Positions 30,860-40,392 of a stretch of DNA of 64,000 nt are shown in pieces (the first letter of the stretch is position 1; the number at the start of each line of letters is the position of its first letter). The notes under the pieces are model-generated. The model saw only the letters and a list, made by a program, of their open reading frames with translations. It had not been told where the DNA came from and ran no database searches. Origin of the DNA: Janthinobacterium sp. (GTDB taxonomy: Bacteria > Pseudomonadota > Gammaproteobacteria > Burkholderiales > Burkholderiaceae_D); NCBI GenBank assembly GCA_003133225.1, contig PKWL01000046.1:1-64000 (forward strand). The letters run 5' to 3'. The position numbers and the translations under genes are program-made.

Positions 30860-31906
30860 GTGATATTAACTCCGAAGCCGAATCCGGCTGACCCCCTCCT
30901 CGGCGACGAACAAGAAGCGCAGTTCGACGCCGATTTTACGGCTGACGACGCCGATGACGGCATCGACTCGATGGCGCCGATCGAACTGGAACTCACGCCG
31001 GCAGCTTGTGGCGAGCGGCTCGATAAAGTGGTCTCCAAACTGGTGCCCCAATTTTCCCGCAGCCGCATGCAACTGTGGATCGAGGCCGGTTTCGTCACCG
31101 TCGATGGGCAGGTGGCGAAAGCCAAATCGACGGTCTACGGTGATGAAAAGATCGTCATTTTGCCGCAAACGGCGCCGGAAGACGAGGCTTTCAAGCCCGA
31201 GCCCATGGAACTGGCGATCGTCTTCGAAGATGAACACATCATCGTCATCAATAAGCGGGCCGGACTGGTCGTGCATCCGGGCGCCGGCAACTGGTCGGGC
31301 ACCTTGCTCAATGGCTTGTTGCACCACTGCCCCCAGTTGGCGGGCGTGCCGCGCGCCGGCATCGTGCACCGGCTCGACAAGGATACCAGCGGCCTGATGG
31401 TGATTGGCAAGACCTTGGCCGCACAAACCGATCTCGTGCGCCAGCTGCAGGCGCGCACGGTCAGGCGCGAATATTTCGCTCTGGTGTGGGGTACGCCGCA
31501 CGTGGCCGGCACGATCGAGGCGGCGATGGCGCGCCATCCGCGCGACCGCATCAAGATGGCCGTATCCGAGAACCTGTCGGCCAAGCCGGCCATCACCCAT
31601 TATGAGCGTCTCGCTTGCGGCATGCTTGAGCGGCGTCCAGTGAGCCTGGTTCAGTGCCGCCTGGAAACTGGGCGCACCCACCAAATCCGCGTGCACATGC
31701 TCTCGCTCGGGTTTCCTCTGGTGGGCGACGCCTTGTATGGCAAGCAACACCTGACGTCGGCCTTTCCCCGTCAAGCCTTGCAAGCGCGCCGTCTAGGCTT
31801 GCTGCACCCGGCCAGCGCTAAGGCGTGCGAGTGGCTGGTGCCGCTGGCGGACGACTTCGCCGCGCTCATCTTGCAAGCGGGAATCGCCGAGCCAGAGCCA
31901 ATTTGA
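30860..31906 (+). CDS. rluD: 23S rRNA pseudouridine synthase RluD
   Basis: Makes pseudouridines in helix 69 of 23S rRNA (1911, 1915 and 1917 in E. coli numbering). The start is GTG at 30860 with GGGA upstream; 348 residues. An acidic N-terminal tail precedes an S4 RNA-binding domain (GERLDKVVSKLVPQFSRSRM, residues about 50-110). The catalytic Asp173 lies in the motif HRLDKDTSG. The GRTHQIRVHML phrase and the final alpha/beta part are present. The TGA overlaps the next ATG (TGATG), so pgeF is translationally coupled. Confidence 0.95.
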   Translation: MILTPKPNPADPLLGDEQEAQFDADFTADDADDGIDSMAPIELELTPAACGERLDKVVSKLVPQFSRSRMQLWIEAGFVTVDGQVAKAKSTVYGDEKIVILPQTAPEDEAFKPEPMELAIVFEDEHIIVINKRAGLVVHPGAGNWSGTLLNGLLHHCPQLAGVPRAGIVHRLDKDTSGLMVIGKTLAAQTDLVRQLQARTVRREYFALVWGTPHVAGTIEAAMARHPRDRIKMAVSENLSAKPAITHYERLACGMLERRPVSLVQCRLETGRTHQIRVHMLSLGFPLVGDALYGKQHLTSAFPRQALQARRLGLLHPASAKACEWLVPLADDFAALILQAGIAEPEPI

Positions 31907-32682
31907 TGCGCTTCTTGACGCCCAATTGGCCGGATGCGCCGTCCAACATTGGGGCGCTATCGACTTTGCGCGGCGGCGGCGTCAGTGCCGGCCCGTATGG
32001 GGACGGCCGGGGTGGCGGCGGCCTCAATCTGGGCTTGCATGTGGGCGACGCGCCGGGCCAGGTCGAGCACAATCGCCGTTTGTTGCTGGAAGTATTGCCG
32101 CAGCCGCCGCTCTGGCTGTCGCAAGTGCATGGCACGCGGGTGCTTGATGGCGCGGCGCTAGCGCCAGGCGAAGTACCCCCAGCCGATGCCAGTTTTAGCC
32201 GCGCCGCGGGGTTCGTGTGCGCGATTTTGAGCGCCGATTGTTTGCCCGTGTTGTTGTGCGATGCGCGCGGATCGGTCGTGGCCGCCGCGCACGCAGGGTG
32301 GCGCGGTCTGGCGGCGGGCGTGTTAGGGCGCACCGTGGCCGCCATGCGAAGCGCCGGTGCGGGCGAGATTTTGGCCTGGCTCGGACCTGCCATCGGCGCG
32401 CGCCAGTTCGAGGTCGGCTCTGACGTGCTGCAGGCGTTCCGGGACGGCGCCCCGGATGAAGCGGCTAGGCTGGAGGTGGCGGCGGCGTTCGCGCCGATCG
32501 CCGCGCGGCCGGGCAAATATTGGGCCGACCTGTATGCCTTGGCGCGCGCCTTGCTGCGCCGCGACGGCGTAGAGCGCGTCGCCGGAGGCGAATTTTGCAC
32601 GGTCTCCCAACCCCTGCTTTTTTATTCCTACCGGCGTGACGGCGTGACGGGACGCCAGGCAAGTTTGATCTGGCGCAAATAA
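31906..32682 (+). CDS. pgeF: peptidoglycan editing factor PgeF (laccase-domain, YfiH)
   Basis: The 258-residue YfiH/multicopper-type protein removes wrongly incorporated amino acids from muropeptide precursors; relatives also act as purine nucleoside phosphorylases. The start is MRFLTPNWPDAPSNIGALST, overlapping the rluD stop. The zinc ligands of the family are visible: His in SQVHGTRVL, Cys in SADCLPVLLCD and His in AAHAGWRGL. The C-terminal phrase LLFYSYRRDGVTGRQASLIW is standard. Pairing with rluD is common in proteobacteria. Confidence 0.94.
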   Translation: MRFLTPNWPDAPSNIGALSTLRGGGVSAGPYGDGRGGGGLNLGLHVGDAPGQVEHNRRLLLEVLPQPPLWLSQVHGTRVLDGAALAPGEVPPADASFSRAAGFVCAILSADCLPVLLCDARGSVVAAAHAGWRGLAAGVLGRTVAAMRSAGAGEILAWLGPAIGARQFEVGSDVLQAFRDGAPDEAARLEVAAAFAPIAARPGKYWADLYALARALLRRDGVERVAGGEFCTVSQPLLFYSYRRDGVTGRQASLIWRK

Positions 32683-32714
32683 AAGGCTCGCGCCGTGGTG
32701 GCGCGGCCCCACAC

Positions 32715-32948
32715 TTAGTATGATGGCGGGGGCGGTTCGGAATTGTCCGACCCCGTTCTTTCCGATATTCTGGTTTTGCGGCAGCCGCCCCGGGGGCGCC
32801 ATGCGCCAGTCAGATACGACAGAAGGAATAAAGGCAGCACGCAGTAGCACAAAAACGTCATGATGCCAGCGACGATGGAAGGCTCGGTCAGGGCCATGAG
32901 TCCGACCACGTAGACCCATGCGACGGCGACAATTAACATAAGCGACAT
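32715..32948 (-). CDS. small membrane protein (77 aa)
   Basis: Two hydrophobic helices (about residues 3-22 and 27-47, starting MSLMLIVAVAWVYVVGLMAL) are followed by a basic and polar cytoplasmic tail. I recall similar short proteins upstream of phaC in Oxalobacteraceae, without a function. It is divergent from phaC, leaving about 55 bases between the starts. It could be involved in PHA metabolism only by location, which is weak evidence. Confidence 0.6.
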   Translation of the reverse strand: MSLMLIVAVAWVYVVGLMALTEPSIVAGIMTFLCYCVLPLFLLSYLTGAWRPRGGCRKTRISERTGSDNSEPPPPSY

Positions 32949-33004
32949 ACACGGCCTTAATAGGGATGAAACACGTCAGATCTTTTTAAATGGACTAAAA
33001 CAAC

Positions 33005-34756
33005 ATGAATATGCCCGATCCGAAAGTGATGGCCAGCGCCTGGATGGCGCAGTTTGACGATCCGAAGCAGTGGAAAACCTGGTTCTCCATGATGCCCGAC
33101 GTCAGTTCCAGTCCTCTCACGGCCATTCTCAAGGAAGCGGGCGCCGCCATCAAGCCGGAGGCGCTCGAGTTGCTGAAAAATGACTACATGACTCATCTTG
33201 GCACATTGTGGCACGATGTGCTGGCCGGGAAAACGCTGCCCCTGGCGGATCGCCGTTTCGCCGCCCCAGCTTGGCACGAGAATCCAATGCCGGCTTTTAA
33301 CGCCGCATCCTACCTGCTCAACGCCCAGTTCCTGACGGCGCTGGCCGATGCGGTCGAAGCGTCGCCCCATCAAAAGCAAAAAATCCGTTTTGCCGTGCAA
33401 CAGTTGGTCGATGCCATGTCACCGGCGAACTTTTTGGCCACCAACCCGGAAGCGCAGCAAAAAATCATCGACAGCAAGGGCGAAAGCTTGACCAAAGGTT
33501 TGCTCAACATGCTGGCCGACATGCAAAAAGGGCGCATTTCCCTGTCCGATGAGTCGGCCTTCGAAGTGGGCAAGAATGTCGCCAGCACGCCCGGTTCAGT
33601 CGTATTCGAAAACGCCTTGTTTCAGCTGATCCAGTACCTGCCAGCGACGCCGAGCGTGCACCAGCGCCCATTGCTGATGGTGCCCCCTTGTATCAACAAG
33701 TTTTATATTTTGGACTTGCAGCCCGAAAATTCCTTGGTGCGCTACGCCATCGAGCAAGGCAATACCGTGTTTTTGGTGTCGTGGCGCAATCCCGATGTGT
33801 CGATGGTCAAGACCACTTGGGACGATTACATCGATGACGGCGTGATCCAGGCGATCCATGTGGCGCAAGAGATCTCGGGCCAGGACCAGTTGAACATGTT
33901 CGGCTTTTGTGTCGGCGGCACGATCGTGGCGACGGCGCTGGCCGTGCTGGCGGCGCGCGGCGAAAATCCGGCGGCCAGCTTGAGTTTACTAACCACCTTG
34001 CTCGATTTTTCCGATACGGGCGTGCTCGACGTGTTCGTCGACGAAGAACAGGTGAGCCAGCGCGAACGCACGCTTGGTGAAGGCGGCCTGATGCCGGGGC
34101 GCGACTTGGCCAGCACCTTCTCCAGCTTGCGTCCGAACGATCTGGTGTGGAATTACGTGCAGTCGAATTACCTGAAAGGCAACGAGCCGCCGCCGTTTGA
34201 CCTTTTGTACTGGAATTCGGACAGCACCGGCTTGCCCGGCCCGATGTTTTGCTGGTATTTGCGCAATACCTACTTGGAAAACAGTCTGAAGGTACCGAAC
34301 AAGCTGATCGTAGCCGGGCAAGCGGTCGACTTGACGCGCATCGCTGCGCCGACCTTCATCTACGGTTCGCGCGAAGATCACATCGTGCCCTGGACTTCGG
34401 CGTACGCATCGATGCACCTCTTGAACGCGAAGCAGCCGCAGGCCAACCGCTTTATCCTGGGCGCGTCCGGCCATATTGCCGGCGTGATCAATCCCGCGTC
34501 GAAGAAAAAGCGCAGTTACTGGAGTCTCGACGGCGCCCCCTTAAAACGGGGCAAGGGCAAGGCGCCCAACGTGCCAGCGGCAAACGCATGGTTTGACGGC
34601 GCCACCGAGCATGCCGGCAGTTGGTGGCCGGAGTGGGCCCAGTTCTTAGCCCAGCACGGCGGCAAGGAAGTCAAGGCGCCTGCCAAACCCGGCAATGCAA
34701 ACTACAAGGCGATCGAGGCGGCACCCGGGCGCTACGTGAAAGTGCGCGCGGATTAA
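33005..34756 (+). CDS. phaC: class I poly(3-hydroxyalkanoate) synthase
   Basis: Polymerises 3-hydroxyacyl-CoA into storage polyester at the granule surface. The 583 residues fit the class I synthase, which needs no partner subunit. The N-terminal domain of about 200 residues leads to the alpha/beta-hydrolase catalytic domain. The nucleophile is Cys302 in the modified lipase box GFCVGGT, with the Asp in YGSREDHIVPW and the His in GASGHIAGVINP. The conserved PPxxNKFYILDL phrase appears as PPCINKFYILDLQPENS. phaR follows after about 215 bases with its own promoter. No phaA, phaB or phasin gene is in the window. Confidence 0.96.
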   Translation: MNMPDPKVMASAWMAQFDDPKQWKTWFSMMPDVSSSPLTAILKEAGAAIKPEALELLKNDYMTHLGTLWHDVLAGKTLPLADRRFAAPAWHENPMPAFNAASYLLNAQFLTALADAVEASPHQKQKIRFAVQQLVDAMSPANFLATNPEAQQKIIDSKGESLTKGLLNMLADMQKGRISLSDESAFEVGKNVASTPGSVVFENALFQLIQYLPATPSVHQRPLLMVPPCINKFYILDLQPENSLVRYAIEQGNTVFLVSWRNPDVSMVKTTWDDYIDDGVIQAIHVAQEISGQDQLNMFGFCVGGTIVATALAVLAARGENPAASLSLLTTLLDFSDTGVLDVFVDEEQVSQRERTLGEGGLMPGRDLASTFSSLRPNDLVWNYVQSNYLKGNEPPPFDLLYWNSDSTGLPGPMFCWYLRNTYLENSLKVPNKLIVAGQAVDLTRIAAPTFIYGSREDHIVPWTSAYASMHLLNAKQPQANRFILGASGHIAGVINPASKKKRSYWSLDGAPLKRGKGKAPNVPAANAWFDGATEHAGSWWPEWAQFLAQHGGKEVKAPAKPGNANYKAIEAAPGRYVKVRAD

Positions 34757-34875
34757 GGAGCGTTTATGGGGTAGCGAAAGAGGGGGGCGGCGCTTTCTGA
34801 CGCGGTTCCCCTTAGTTGCGGTGCAATAAACGGAAAATCTGACGATCAGTTGTGTAAAACGGTGCCCTTCCATCC

Positions 34876-34881
34876 TATAAT
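34876..34881 (+). promoter_or_regulatory. -10 box upstream of phaR
   Basis: A perfect TATAAT lies about 90 bases before the phaR start. The -35 region (TGTAAA at 17 bases) is weak. PhaR proteins repress their own gene, so an operator may overlap here. Confidence 0.45.
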
Positions 34882-34971
34882 GGACTGTGTTAGGTTTGAA
34901 AGCGGAGCAAGGTGCGCTTTTTATTCGGAAATTAATGAAAGATGCGCTGCGGCGCAATAAGTGGGCTTGTG

Positions 34972-35526
34972 ATGAGTAGTGCGAAAAAAAATAGCGAACG
35001 ACTGATCAAGAAATACCCGAACCGTCGTCTGTACGATACCCAAACCAGTTCGTACATCACGTTGACAGACGTCAAGCAACTGGTGCTCGAGAGCGAAGAA
35101 TTTGCTGTCGTCGATGCCAAGACGAACGACGATTTGACGCGCAGCATCTTGCTCCAGATCATCTTGGAAGAAGAAGCGAGCGGAGCGCCCATGTTTACCA
35201 GCGTGGTGCTGGCGCAAATCATCCGTTATTATGGCCATGCGATGCAGGGCATGATGGGCTCCTATCTGGAGAAAAACGTCCAGGCCTTCACGGATATCCA
35301 ACATAAATTTACGGGCAACGCGGCCGGTACATTCGAAGGCAAACCGTTTAGCCCGGAAATGTGGACTCAGTTCATGAATGTGCAAGGTCCGATGATGCAG
35401 GGCATGATGAATAATTACATCGACCAAAGCAAGAGCCTGTTCGTGCAAATGCAAGAGCAAATGCAAAACCAAAGCAAGACCATGTTCGGCACGTTCCCGT
35501 TCAATCCGGCCGATAAGCCGAAATAA
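34972..35526 (+). CDS. phaR: polyhydroxyalkanoate synthesis repressor PhaR
   Basis: The 184-residue regulator binds both DNA and PHA granules; it represses phasin genes until polymer accumulates. I choose MSSAKKNSERLIKKYPNRRL (34972) as start. The KKYPNRRLYDTQTSSYITLTDVK motif is the family hallmark DNA-binding region. A PHB-binding/dimer segment follows (LLQIILEEEASGAPMFT), then a Met/Gln-rich tail (FVQMQEQMQNQSKTMFG) that should contact polymer. It sits behind phaC, the classical arrangement in Burkholderiales. Confidence 0.95.
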   Translation: MSSAKKNSERLIKKYPNRRLYDTQTSSYITLTDVKQLVLESEEFAVVDAKTNDDLTRSILLQIILEEEASGAPMFTSVVLAQIIRYYGHAMQGMMGSYLEKNVQAFTDIQHKFTGNAAGTFEGKPFSPEMWTQFMNVQGPMMQGMMNNYIDQSKSLFVQMQEQMQNQSKTMFGTFPFNPADKPK

Positions 35527-35628
35527 TCCGGGGCGCCGAAGCGGGTGGCGCTGTGCGCGCCACATTTCCGGTGAAGGAAGGCCGGGGCAGGGTACAATAG
35601 CCGATTCGCCTTCGCCTTTGCTTGAATT

Positions 35629-37035
35629 ATGCCTGAAATTTCCCGAATTCCCGTATCCGTTCTTCCAGCTAACTCTTCGGTCATGCCCGGCAACGCGCCG
35701 AAAGTGGGTTTCGTTTCCCTCGGCTGCCCCAAAGCCCTGGTCGATTCCGAGCAAATTTTAACGCAATTGCGGGCCGAAGGCTACGAAACTGCGACGTCGT
35801 ATGACGGCGCCGATCTCGTCATCGTCAACACCTGCGGTTTCATTGACGCCGCCGTGCAAGAGTCGCTCGAAGCCATCGGGGAAGCCTTGGCCGAAAACGG
35901 CAAGGTCATCGTTACCGGTTGCCTGGGCGCAAAAAGAGACGCCAACGGCGACGACATCATCATGATGGCGCACCCGAAAGTGCTGGCCGTGACCGGCCCC
36001 CATGCGCTCTCCGAAGTGATGGACTCGGTCCACCTGCACCTGCCCAAGCCACACGCGCCGTTCCTCGACTTAGTGCCCCCGCAAGGCATCAAGTTGACGC
36101 CGAAACACTATGCGTACCTCAAAATTTCCGAAGGCTGCAATCATCGTTGCAGTTTTTGCATTATTCCGTCGCTGCGCGGCGACTTGGTGTCGCGCCCGAT
36201 TGCCGAATTGATGCTGGAAGCGGAAAACCTGTTCAAGGCCGGCGTCAAAGAATTGCTGGTGATCTCGCAAGATACGAGCGCCTACGGCGTCGATGTCAAG
36301 TTCCGCTCCGGTTTTTGGAACGGCCGTCCCGTCAAGACCCACATGACGCAGTTGGTGCAGATATTGGGCCAGTTGGCGGCGCAATACGGCGCGTGGGTCC
36401 GTCTCCACTACGTCTATCCCTATCCTCACGTCGACCAGATCATTCCATTGATGAGCGGGGGCGCCATCTTGCCCTACCTTGACGTGCCGCTGCAACATGC
36501 GCACCCGAATGTCCTAAAGCGCATGAAGCGCCCGGCCAGCGGCGAGAAAAACATCGAGCGCATTTTGGCGTGGCGCGCGTTAAACCCGGACATCACGATT
36601 CGTTCCACTTTCATCGCCGGATTTCCCGGCGAGACCGAGGCCGAATTCGCCTACCTGCTGGACTTTATCAAGGAAGCGCAAATTGACCGCCTCGGCTGCT
36701 TTGCCTATTCGCCCGTCGACGGTGCCAGCGCCAATCTCTTGGCCAACCCGGTGCCGGAGGAAGTGCGCGAAGAACGGCGCGGGCGCCTGATGCTGGCGCA
36801 GGAAGCCATCTCGCGCCAGCGCTTGCAGCTGAAAATCGGCAAGACGATGCGCGTCTTGATCGATGAAGTCAACCGCAGCGGCGGGGTCGGTCGTTCCAGC
36901 GCCGATGCGCCGGAAATTGATGGCGTGGTCTATGTCAAGCCGCCGTTCGAGCCGCACAAGAAGCTCGTGGTCGGCGAATTCGTCGATGTCACCGTGACCT
37001 CGGCCGACGCGCACGACCTGTGGGCCGCCGCGTAA
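35629..37035 (+). CDS. rimO: ribosomal protein S12 methylthiotransferase RimO
   Basis: Radical-SAM enzyme that methylthiolates an aspartate of ribosomal protein S12. The order is an N-terminal UPF0004 domain with [15 protein letters not shown] and VNTCGFID, holding Cys ligands of the second iron-sulfur cluster, then a radical-SAM core with the CxxxCxxC motif CNHRCSFC and a C-terminal TRAM domain ([11 protein letters not shown]). The length of 468 residues is slightly above the E. coli protein. An in-frame Met at residue 19 (MPGNAPKVG) is a possible alternative start. Confidence 0.97.
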   Translation: MPEISRIPVSVLPANSSVMPGNAPKVGFVSLGCPKALVDSEQILTQLRAEGYETATSYDGADLVIVNTCGFIDAAVQESLEAIGEALAENGKVIVTGCLGAKRDANGDDIIMMAHPKVLAVTGPHALSEVMDSVHLHLPKPHAPFLDLVPPQGIKLTPKHYAYLKISEGCNHRCSFCIIPSLRGDLVSRPIAELMLEAENLFKAGVKELLVISQDTSAYGVDVKFRSGFWNGRPVKTHMTQLVQILGQLAAQYGAWVRLHYVYPYPHVDQIIPLMSGGAILPYLDVPLQHAHPNVLKRMKRPASGEKNIERILAWRALNPDITIRSTFIAGFPGETEAEFAYLLDFIKEAQIDRLGCFAYSPVDGASANLLANPVPEEVREERRGRLMLAQEAISRQRLQLKIGKTMRVLIDEVNRSGGVGRSSADAPEIDGVVYVKPPFEPHKKLVVGEFVDVTVTSADAHDLWAAA

Positions 37036-37171
37036 TTCTTGCCAGCAAAGCGGGCGAATCGAGCGTGGCGCTGCCCCGGCCGATCGTCCACTTTGCGCCG
37101 CTTGCCGTCTCATCCCTGGAATAGCGTTTCTTGCGCCATGCCGCTCGCGGCGCAACTTTTTTTTGGCTGCC

Positions 37172-38341
37172 ATGACGATCAAAAAATCTCTTCAAACGGC
37201 TCTCGTCCACACGAGCTACAAGGCGCCGGAAGGCTTTGCCGCCTTCCCGATGGCCATCCACCACGCCTCGACAGTGCTGTTTAGCAGCGTCGAGGCGATG
37301 CGCTCGGGAAATTGGAAGGAAAAGAACGCGTATACCTACGGGCTGCATGGAACCCCGACCACGTTTACGCTCGAAGCGCGCCTGGCCGAGATCGAGGACG
37401 GCAAATATTGCCTGCTTGCCCCAAGCGGCCTGGCGGCCATCGCGATCGTCGATTTCGCGTTGCTAAAGACGGGCGACGACGTGCTGTTGCCCGATAACGC
37501 CTACAACCCGAACCGCGAGCTGGGCAAATGGCTGGCGCAAGACTTCGGCATCACGGCGCGCTATTACGATCCCTTGATCGGGGCCGGCATCGGCGCCTTG
37601 ATTTTGCCAAACACAAAGCTGATTTGGACCGAGGCGCCGGGCTCGGTGTCGATGGAAGTGCCGGATCTGCCCGCCATCTGCCAAGCTGCGCATGATAGGG
37701 GGGTGCTGGTAGCGCTCGACAACACCTGGTCCGCCGGCCTTGCTCTGCGCGGCTTTCGCTTGGGCGTGGACATCATCATGCAAGCTTTGACCAAATACCA
37801 GTCGGGAGGCTCGGATGTCTTGATGGGCGCGCTCATCACGCGCGATTCGGAGCTGCAGGCGCGGCTGGCGCAGGCGCACATGCGCTTGGGCTTGGGCGTG
37901 GGCGCCGACGATGCGTATCTGGTGCTGCGCGGCCTGCCGACCCTGAAGCTGCGCTTTGACGCGCACGACGCGAGCGCGCGCAAGGTGGCCGCGTGGCTGA
38001 AGTCGCGTCCCGAAATTGGCAAAGTGCTGCACCCGGCATTGGCCGACTGCCCCGGCCACGCCACCTGGAAGCGCGACTTTGACGGCGCCGGCGGCTTGTT
38101 CTCGGTATTGTTCGATGCGCGCTATAGCGAGGCGCAAACGGATCGCTTTGTCGACGCCTTGCGCCTGTTCAAGATTGGCTACAGTTGGGGGGGCGCCAAC
38201 AGCTTGTGCATGCCCTATCGGATCGGCCCGATGCGCCAGAACTGGCAAGCGGCGGGGCAGTTGGTGCGCTTTAATATTGGCTTGGAAGACGCAAACGATT
38301 TGATCGCCGACATCGAGCTGGCGTTTGCGGCAATGCTGTGA
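37172..38341 (+). CDS. metC: cystathionine beta-lyase (PLP-dependent)
   Basis: Converts cystathionine to homocysteine, ammonia and pyruvate in methionine synthesis. I start at MTIKKSLQTALVHTSY (37172); a TTG nine bases earlier is less likely. The family motifs are YGLHGTPTTFTLEARL, the glycine-rich LLAPSGLAAIAIVDFAL, LDNTWSAGL for cofactor ring contact, and the PLP lysine in ALTKYQSGGSDVLMG. The C-terminal YSWGGANSLCMPY resembles the Ser-Gly-x-Glu-Ser region. Length of 389 residues fits. Other Cys/Met-metabolism lyases share these motifs, so the exact substrate is inferred. Confidence 0.9.
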   Translation: MTIKKSLQTALVHTSYKAPEGFAAFPMAIHHASTVLFSSVEAMRSGNWKEKNAYTYGLHGTPTTFTLEARLAEIEDGKYCLLAPSGLAAIAIVDFALLKTGDDVLLPDNAYNPNRELGKWLAQDFGITARYYDPLIGAGIGALILPNTKLIWTEAPGSVSMEVPDLPAICQAAHDRGVLVALDNTWSAGLALRGFRLGVDIIMQALTKYQSGGSDVLMGALITRDSELQARLAQAHMRLGLGVGADDAYLVLRGLPTLKLRFDAHDASARKVAAWLKSRPEIGKVLHPALADCPGHATWKRDFDGAGGLFSVLFDARYSEAQTDRFVDALRLFKIGYSWGGANSLCMPYRIGPMRQNWQAAGQLVRFNIGLEDANDLIADIELAFAAML

Positions 38342-38371
38342 CACTGCCGCAGCGGCCCGAAGCTGGTCCCG

Positions 38372-38731
38372 CTAGGGCATCGCCTTGTCATGGTTCAAGT
38401 CAAGAAAACCTCGCAGCAGGCGATATGCCTTCCACAGCCAGGCCCCGGTCCAGGTCAGCCACGCGAGAGGGATGCCGATGAAGGTGGCAAACAGGACGGC
38501 GCCTAACAGCATCCAGGCTAGATACCACCAGAACGAGCGGATCTGCCAATTGTGATGACTATACACAAACGTGCCCAAGGTGTCGTCGCGGCGGGCGTAA
38601 TTGATGATCAGCGGAATGAATGAAAACAAGCCGAGCGATAAAAGGAAACTCGCCGCATGCACCAGGTATAACCACCACGCTAGATTTTTTTCCGACTGTA
38701 AATGGTTATCCAATACGATTTCCTGCGACAT
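38372..38731 (-). CDS. small membrane protein, DUF4870-like
   Basis: The 119-residue protein starts at MSQEIVLDNHLQSEKNLAWWL. It has three hydrophobic segments and the phrase IPLIINYARRDDTLGTFVYSHHNWQIRSFWW, typical of short membrane proteins often labelled DUF4870-like. No enzymatic motif is visible. It is convergent with the metC-type gene and stands alone. Function is unknown. Confidence 0.75.
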   Translation of the reverse strand: MSQEIVLDNHLQSEKNLAWWLYLVHAASFLLSLGLFSFIPLIINYARRDDTLGTFVYSHHNWQIRSFWWYLAWMLLGAVLFATFIGIPLAWLTWTGAWLWKAYRLLRGFLDLNHDKAMP

Positions 38732-38892
38732 GACGACTCCCTTTGGCCAAGGTTTCAATCATAGCAACGGCGCGGGCGCGAATCAAGCACGGCGAACGGC
38801 GCATGCACCGGGACAGCCATACCGCACGGGCACTTCTTGCACCATTGCCGGCGGACGCGCTGGTTTATCCTAATTGATAGAAGGGGAAACAA

Positions 38893-40086
38893 ATGAGTGG
38901 ACCTTTGCAAGGACTGCGGGTTATCGAGATCGGCACCCTGATCGCCGCGCCGTTCGCGGCGCGCATGATGGCTGAATTTGGCGCCGAAGTGATCAAGATT
39001 GAGGCCCCGGGCGCGGGCGACCCGATCCGGAAATGGCGCAAGCTGCACGAAGGGACCTCGCTTTGGTGGTATCTGCAGTCGCGCAACAAGAAATCCATTT
39101 CCATCAACTTGAAAGCGCCGCAAGGCATCGCCATCATCAAGCGTTTGGCGGGCAGCGCCGACGTGCTGATCGAAAATCTCAAGCCCGGTGCGCTGGAAAA
39201 ACTGGGCTTGGGCTGGGATGTGCTGCACGCCTTGAATCCGAAACTGACCATGGTGCGCATTTCCGGTTACGGCCAGACCGGCCCGTACAAGGACCGGCCC
39301 GGGTTTGGCGCCATCGGCGAGGCCATGGGCGGCATCCGCTACACCACCGGCGAGCCCGGTAGACCGCCGGCGCGCGTGGGCATCAGCCTGGGCGACTCGT
39401 TGGCGTCCCTGCATGCGGTGATGGGCGCCTTGATGTCGGTGTTGCGCGTCAAGAGCGGCCAGGGTCAAGGGCAGATGGTCGATGTATCGCTGGTGGAAAG
39501 CGTCTTTAACGTCATGGAAAGCCTAGTGCCCGAGTACGATCTGCTGGGCCACGTGAGGGAGCGCAGCGGCGGCGCCTTGCCCGGCATCGCACCTTCGAAT
39601 ACCTATCCGACCCGGGACGGCGCCTTTGTCGTTATCGGCGGCAACAGCAACCCGATCTTCAAGCGCCTGATGCATGCCATCGGCCGCGCCGATCTAGCCG
39701 ACGATCCCCATTTCGAACAAAACGATGGGCGTGTTGCGCAAGTGGCGTTGCTAGATGCGGCGATCGCCGGCTGGACATCCAACAATCCCATCGCCACCGT
39801 GCTGGCGACCTTGGAGCAGGCCAGCGTTCCCGTGGGCCGCATCTACTCGGTGGCCGACATCGTCGCCGATCCCCACTACCTGGCGCGCGACATGATCCTG
39901 ACGGCCGAATTGCCGGGCGGCGCGACGGTGAAGATGCCGGGCATCGTGCCCAAGCTGTCGGAGACACCGGGCCAGGTCAACTGGCAGGGGCCGGCGCTGG
40001 GCGCGCATACCTCGGCCGTGCTGTCCGAGCTGGGCTTGGACGACGCTGAAATCCAACGCTTGAAAGACGAGGGCGTGGTCCAATGA
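38893..40086 (+). CDS. CaiB/BaiF family (class III) CoA-transferase
   Basis: Transfers CoA between carboxylic acids through an aspartyl-CoA thioester. The N-terminus MSGPLQGLRVIEIGTLIAAP and LMAEFGAEVIKIE-type phrase (RMMAEFGAEVIKIEAPGAGD) are diagnostic. The region GISLGDSLASLHAVMGAL carries the probable catalytic Asp. The GGNSNPIFKRLMHAIGRADL segment is the usual middle part. The 397 residues fit the family. The donor and acceptor acids cannot be read, and no pathway neighbours are present. Confidence 0.92.
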   Translation: MSGPLQGLRVIEIGTLIAAPFAARMMAEFGAEVIKIEAPGAGDPIRKWRKLHEGTSLWWYLQSRNKKSISINLKAPQGIAIIKRLAGSADVLIENLKPGALEKLGLGWDVLHALNPKLTMVRISGYGQTGPYKDRPGFGAIGEAMGGIRYTTGEPGRPPARVGISLGDSLASLHAVMGALMSVLRVKSGQGQGQMVDVSLVESVFNVMESLVPEYDLLGHVRERSGGALPGIAPSNTYPTRDGAFVVIGGNSNPIFKRLMHAIGRADLADDPHFEQNDGRVAQVALLDAAIAGWTSNNPIATVLATLEQASVPVGRIYSVADIVADPHYLARDMILTAELPGGATVKMPGIVPKLSETPGQVNWQGPALGAHTSAVLSELGLDDAEIQRLKDEGVVQ

Positions 40087-40392
40087 CACCATCGGCAGCG
40101 CCGGGGCAGCATCGGCAGCACAACCGAACGACGCCTTCGAAAGTCGCCAAAGAAATAAATTTTGCGGGTTGCCGATCGGCGTTAGCGCCGACCCTGCGTT
40201 TTCCGCCAGCGCTTCAAAAACAATGATGCGCGTGGCCGGCAGGTCGGTGATCTAGCCTGCGCCAGGTGCGCGGCAGCGCGACGAAGTGGGCCACGTTGGT
40301 GAGCGCCATCGACAAAACGCCAGGATCGGTCCGCGCCGCTTCGCAACACGACCTGATCTGCGCGCGGCGGCATCCCCATGCGCCGAAATTTG
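40087..40392. other. intergenic stretch with a short hairpin
   Basis: About 300 bases with no supported gene. A hairpin TCGGCG-TTAG-CGCCGA lies at 40176-40191, followed by TGCGTTTT on the plus strand, and may help end transcription of the CoA-transferase gene. The rest shows nothing recognisable. Confidence 0.35.

Noticed and set aside
30866-31783. 305-codon minus-strand open frame opposite rluD
   Set aside because: Antisense shadow of a conserved gene with no domain signal.
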